Shown: positions 22,252 to 24,129 of the stretch, piece by piece | Numbering within the stretch: the stretch's first letter is position 1 | Layout of the letters: each line of letters begins with the position of its first letter | Assembly (NCBI GenBank): GCA_030152625.1 | Contig: JASLJD010000072.1 | Coordinates: 1-24,129 of the forward strand | Source of the DNA: Erysipelothrix sp. | GTDB lineage: Bacteria; Bacillota_I; Bacilli_A; Erysipelotrichales; Erysipelotrichaceae | Length of the DNA: 24,129 nucleotides | Reading direction: 5' to 3' | Made by a program: the position numbers and the translations under genes | Notes under the pieces: model-generated | Seen by the model: the letters and a program-made list of their open reading frames with translations, nothing else | The model's database searches: none | Told to the model about the DNA's origin: nothing

Positions 22252-24129
22252 TGATAGCCCTCCTTTTCAAAAACCTTTCGTAAATATTGACCTGTATAAC
22301 TTTGTTTAACCTCCGCAATTTCTTCCGGTGTTCCTGACGCAATGATTTCACCGCCACCTTCGCCACCTTCTGGACCCAGATCGATAATATAATCCGCATT
22401 TTTAATCACGTCCAAATTATGCTCGATAACAATCACTGTATCCCCTTGATCAACAATACGGTTCAAAACATCGATCAACTTTTGAACGTCATAGCTGTGC
22501 AAACCTGTCGTCGGTTCATCTAAAACAAAAACCGTCTTACCCGTCGAAGGTCTTTGAAGCTCACTGGCTAATTTCACTCGTTGAGCCTCGCCTCCTGATA
22601 AAGTGGTTGCACTTTGACCCAGTTTTATATAACCTAAGCCAACATCCTGTAATGTTGTTAGACCTTTTTTGATACGTGGAATCGCATCGAAAAACTCAGC
22701 AGCTTCATCAATTGTCATTTCCAAGACATCATGAATGGTCTTGTCACGATAGCGAACTTGTAGAGTTTCTTCATTATAACGCTTCCCATGACATTCTTCA
22801 CATTTAACAAAAACATCCGGTAAAAAGTGCATGGAAATTCGTTTCACACCATCTCCACGACAACGTTCACATCGTCCTCCTTTTACGTTAAAAGAGAAAC
22901 GCCCCTTCTCATAACCACGCATCTTCGCCTCAGGTGTTTGCGCAAACAATTCCCGAATATGGTCAAAGACACCAGTATAAGTTGCGGGGTTTGAACGCGG
23001 TGTTCGACCAATTGGGTTTTGATCGATTTTTATCAACTTATCAATATGATGAAGACCATTGATCCGTTTGTGCTTACCTGCTTTGATCTTTTGTTTTCCA
23101 AGCGATTGATCAATCGCTTTACTTAAAACCTCATTAACTAAAGACGATTTACCACTTCCACTTACTCCAGTTACAAGAATAAGCTTTCCTAAAGGAAACA
23201 CAGCATCGATGTTTTTCAAATTGTTCTCTTCCGCTCCAACAACTTTCAGTTGCTTGCGATTTCCTTTTCGTCTTTCTTTTGGAATCGGGATTATTAAACG
23301 ACCACTCAGGTATTGACCCGTCAAAGACTTCTCATTGGCTTTGATTTCATCCACAGGCCCATTACCGATCACATAACCACCATGGACACCAGCACCAGGA
23401 CCAATATCAACAATCCAATCACTTGCTTCCATTGTTTCCTCATCATGCTCAACCACAATCAAGGTATTACCTAAATCACGCATATTCTTTAAAGTTGCAA
23501 TCAAACGATCGTTGTCGCGCTGATGCAGACCAATCGAAGGTTCATCTAAAACATAAAGAACTCCTGTCAAACGCGAACCAATTTGAGTCGCAAGACGAAT
23601 TCTTTGTGATTCACCCCCCGACAAACTTCCCGCTATTCGATCAAGGGTTAAATAATCCAATCCCACATCCATTAAAAACTGTAAACGGGAATGAATTTCT
23701 TTTAAGACCAAATCTGCAATTTCCGCTTCTGTTTCGCTGAGTTCTAAGTTCTTTAAAAAGACCAGAGCATCTGTAATCGGCATTTTCGTAAACTCACTGA
23801 TGTTTAGACCGTTCAAGCGAACAGCAAGCGCCTCTTGATTGAGACGACTTCCTTTACAAACTGAGCAAGTCGAATCACTCATGAAGGATGCATACCACTC
23901 ACGGCTGTTTTGTGATGTTGTTTCACGATGACGACGTTCAATCATATTCACAACACCTTCCATCGGTTCATTTCTTTGGAACACATTCCCCGATCTTGAA
24001 TGAATAGTATAAGAGACGGCTTCTTTCGTACCATAAAGAATTGTATCTAACTGTTTTTTACTCAGTTTTGAAATAGGCTTATCAATATCAACATCTGCAT
24101 GTTTGCAAAGTTCATGAAAAGTCTGCCAC
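22224..24129 (-). CDS. uvrA: Excinuclease ABC subunit A, C-terminal two-thirds (5' end outside window)
   Basis: UvrA scans DNA for bulky damage and loads UvrB. About 634 residues are visible and the frame stays open to the right edge, so the first 300 or so residues (first P-loop included) lie outside. Seen in order: C-S-V-C-K-G-S-R of the first zinc module, L-S-G-G-E-S-Q-R-I-R and V-L-D-E-P-S-I-G-L-H of the first ATPase half, G-V-S-G-S-G-K-S-S second Walker A, the second zinc finger C-x-x-C-19 residues-C-x-x-C (C-E-R-C to C-E-E-C), L-S-G-G-E-A-Q-R and V-L-D-E-P-T-T-G-L-H. It is the upstream gene of the hprK-lgt-trxB group and overlaps hprK by 28 bp. Confidence 0.97.
   Translation of the reverse strand, partial: WQTFHELCKHADVDIDKPISKLSKKQLDTILYGTKEAVSYTIHSRSGNVFQRNEPMEGVVNMIERRHRETTSQNSREWYASFMSDSTCSVCKGSRLNQEALAVRLNGLNISEFTKMPITDALVFLKNLELSETEAEIADLVLKEIHSRLQFLMDVGLDYLTLDRIAGSLSGGESQRIRLATQIGSRLTGVLYVLDEPSIGLHQRDNDRLIATLKNMRDLGNTLIVVEHDEETMEASDWIVDIGPGAGVHGGYVIGNGPVDEIKANEKSLTGQYLSGRLIIPIPKERRKGNRKQLKVVGAEENNLKNIDAVFPLGKLILVTGVSGSGKSSLVNEVLSKAIDQSLGKQKIKAGKHKRINGLHHIDKLIKIDQNPIGRTPRSNPATYTGVFDHIRELFAQTPEAKMRGYEKGRFSFNVKGGRCERCRGDGVKRISMHFLPDVFVKCEECHGKRYNEETLQVRYRDKTIHDVLEMTIDEAAEFFDAIPRIKKGLTTLQDVGLGYIKLGQSATTLSGGEAQRVKLASELQRPSTGKTVFVLDEPTTGLHSYDVQKLIDVLNRIVDQGDTVIVIEHNLDVIKNADYIIDLGPEGGEGGGEIIASGTPEEIAEVKQSYTGQYLRKVFEKEGYQWRKEDTAK

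Noticed and set aside
22202..22399. Short minus-strand frame at the uvrA/hprK junction
   Set aside because: It overlaps two strong genes, starts without a ribosome binding site and is low-complexity basic sequence.
1..24129. CRISPR array, insertion sequence, prophage, toxin-antitoxin or defence genes
   Set aside because: No spaced direct repeats, transposase, integrase, phage or known defence motifs were seen; all long frames are explained by chromosomal genes.

Overview
The window looks like core chromosome of a low-GC Bacillota (Firmicutes). The gene set (HPr kinase, RapZ-YvcK-WhiA, a T-box riboswitch, SigH-position sigma factor, a mevalonate rather than MEP isoprenoid pathway, very tight gene packing) would fit the Erysipelotrichales. 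That placement is inferred from gene content and not from a search. Almost every base is coding, and almost everything lies on the minus strand except the first 2.7 kb.

Layout on the plus strand. A tRNA-His gene with encoded CCA and a terminator (37-160) is followed by a sigma-A promoter and a complete T-box riboswitch (about 197-440). The T-box controls a three-gene polar amino acid ABC importer (456-2672: lipoprotein, permease, ATPase). The apparent specifier codon CGC points to arginine. A terminator that can work in both directions separates this operon from the converging minus-strand genes.

Layout on the minus strand, read in the direction of transcription from the right edge. (1) uvrA (5' end outside the window), hprK, a fused lgt-ppaX gene and trxB overlap one another and end at a terminator. 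(2) rapZ, yvcK, whiA, a small membrane protein and a GNAT-type acetyltransferase follow, with two extended -10 promoters. (3) gapA is a single gene with its own promoter and terminator. (4) cysS, mrnC, rlmB, a SigH-like sigma factor, rpmG, secE and nusG keep the Bacillus order except that yacP is absent; rpmG-secE-nusG has a strong promoter inside the sigma gene's stop region. (5) After the nusG terminator, where rplK would be expected, a promoter drives mvaK1, mvaD, mvaK2, fni, an orphan sugar-type solute-binding protein, ung and folC as one operon of overlapping genes.

How the parts fit. mvaK1, mvaD, mvaK2 and fni give the lower mevalonate pathway, from mevalonate to IPP and DMAPP; the HMG-CoA steps are not in the window. 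HprK and the PpaX-like domain fused to Lgt form a carbon-catabolite signalling unit: HPrK/P releases pyrophosphate when it dephosphorylates HPr, and PpaX hydrolyses it. RapZ, YvcK and WhiA are the usual cell-envelope and division regulator cluster. The most unusual items are the Lgt-PpaX fusion, the solute-binding protein without a permease inside the mevalonate operon, and the divergent SigH-like factor. No mobile element, CRISPR array, prophage or defence system is visible.
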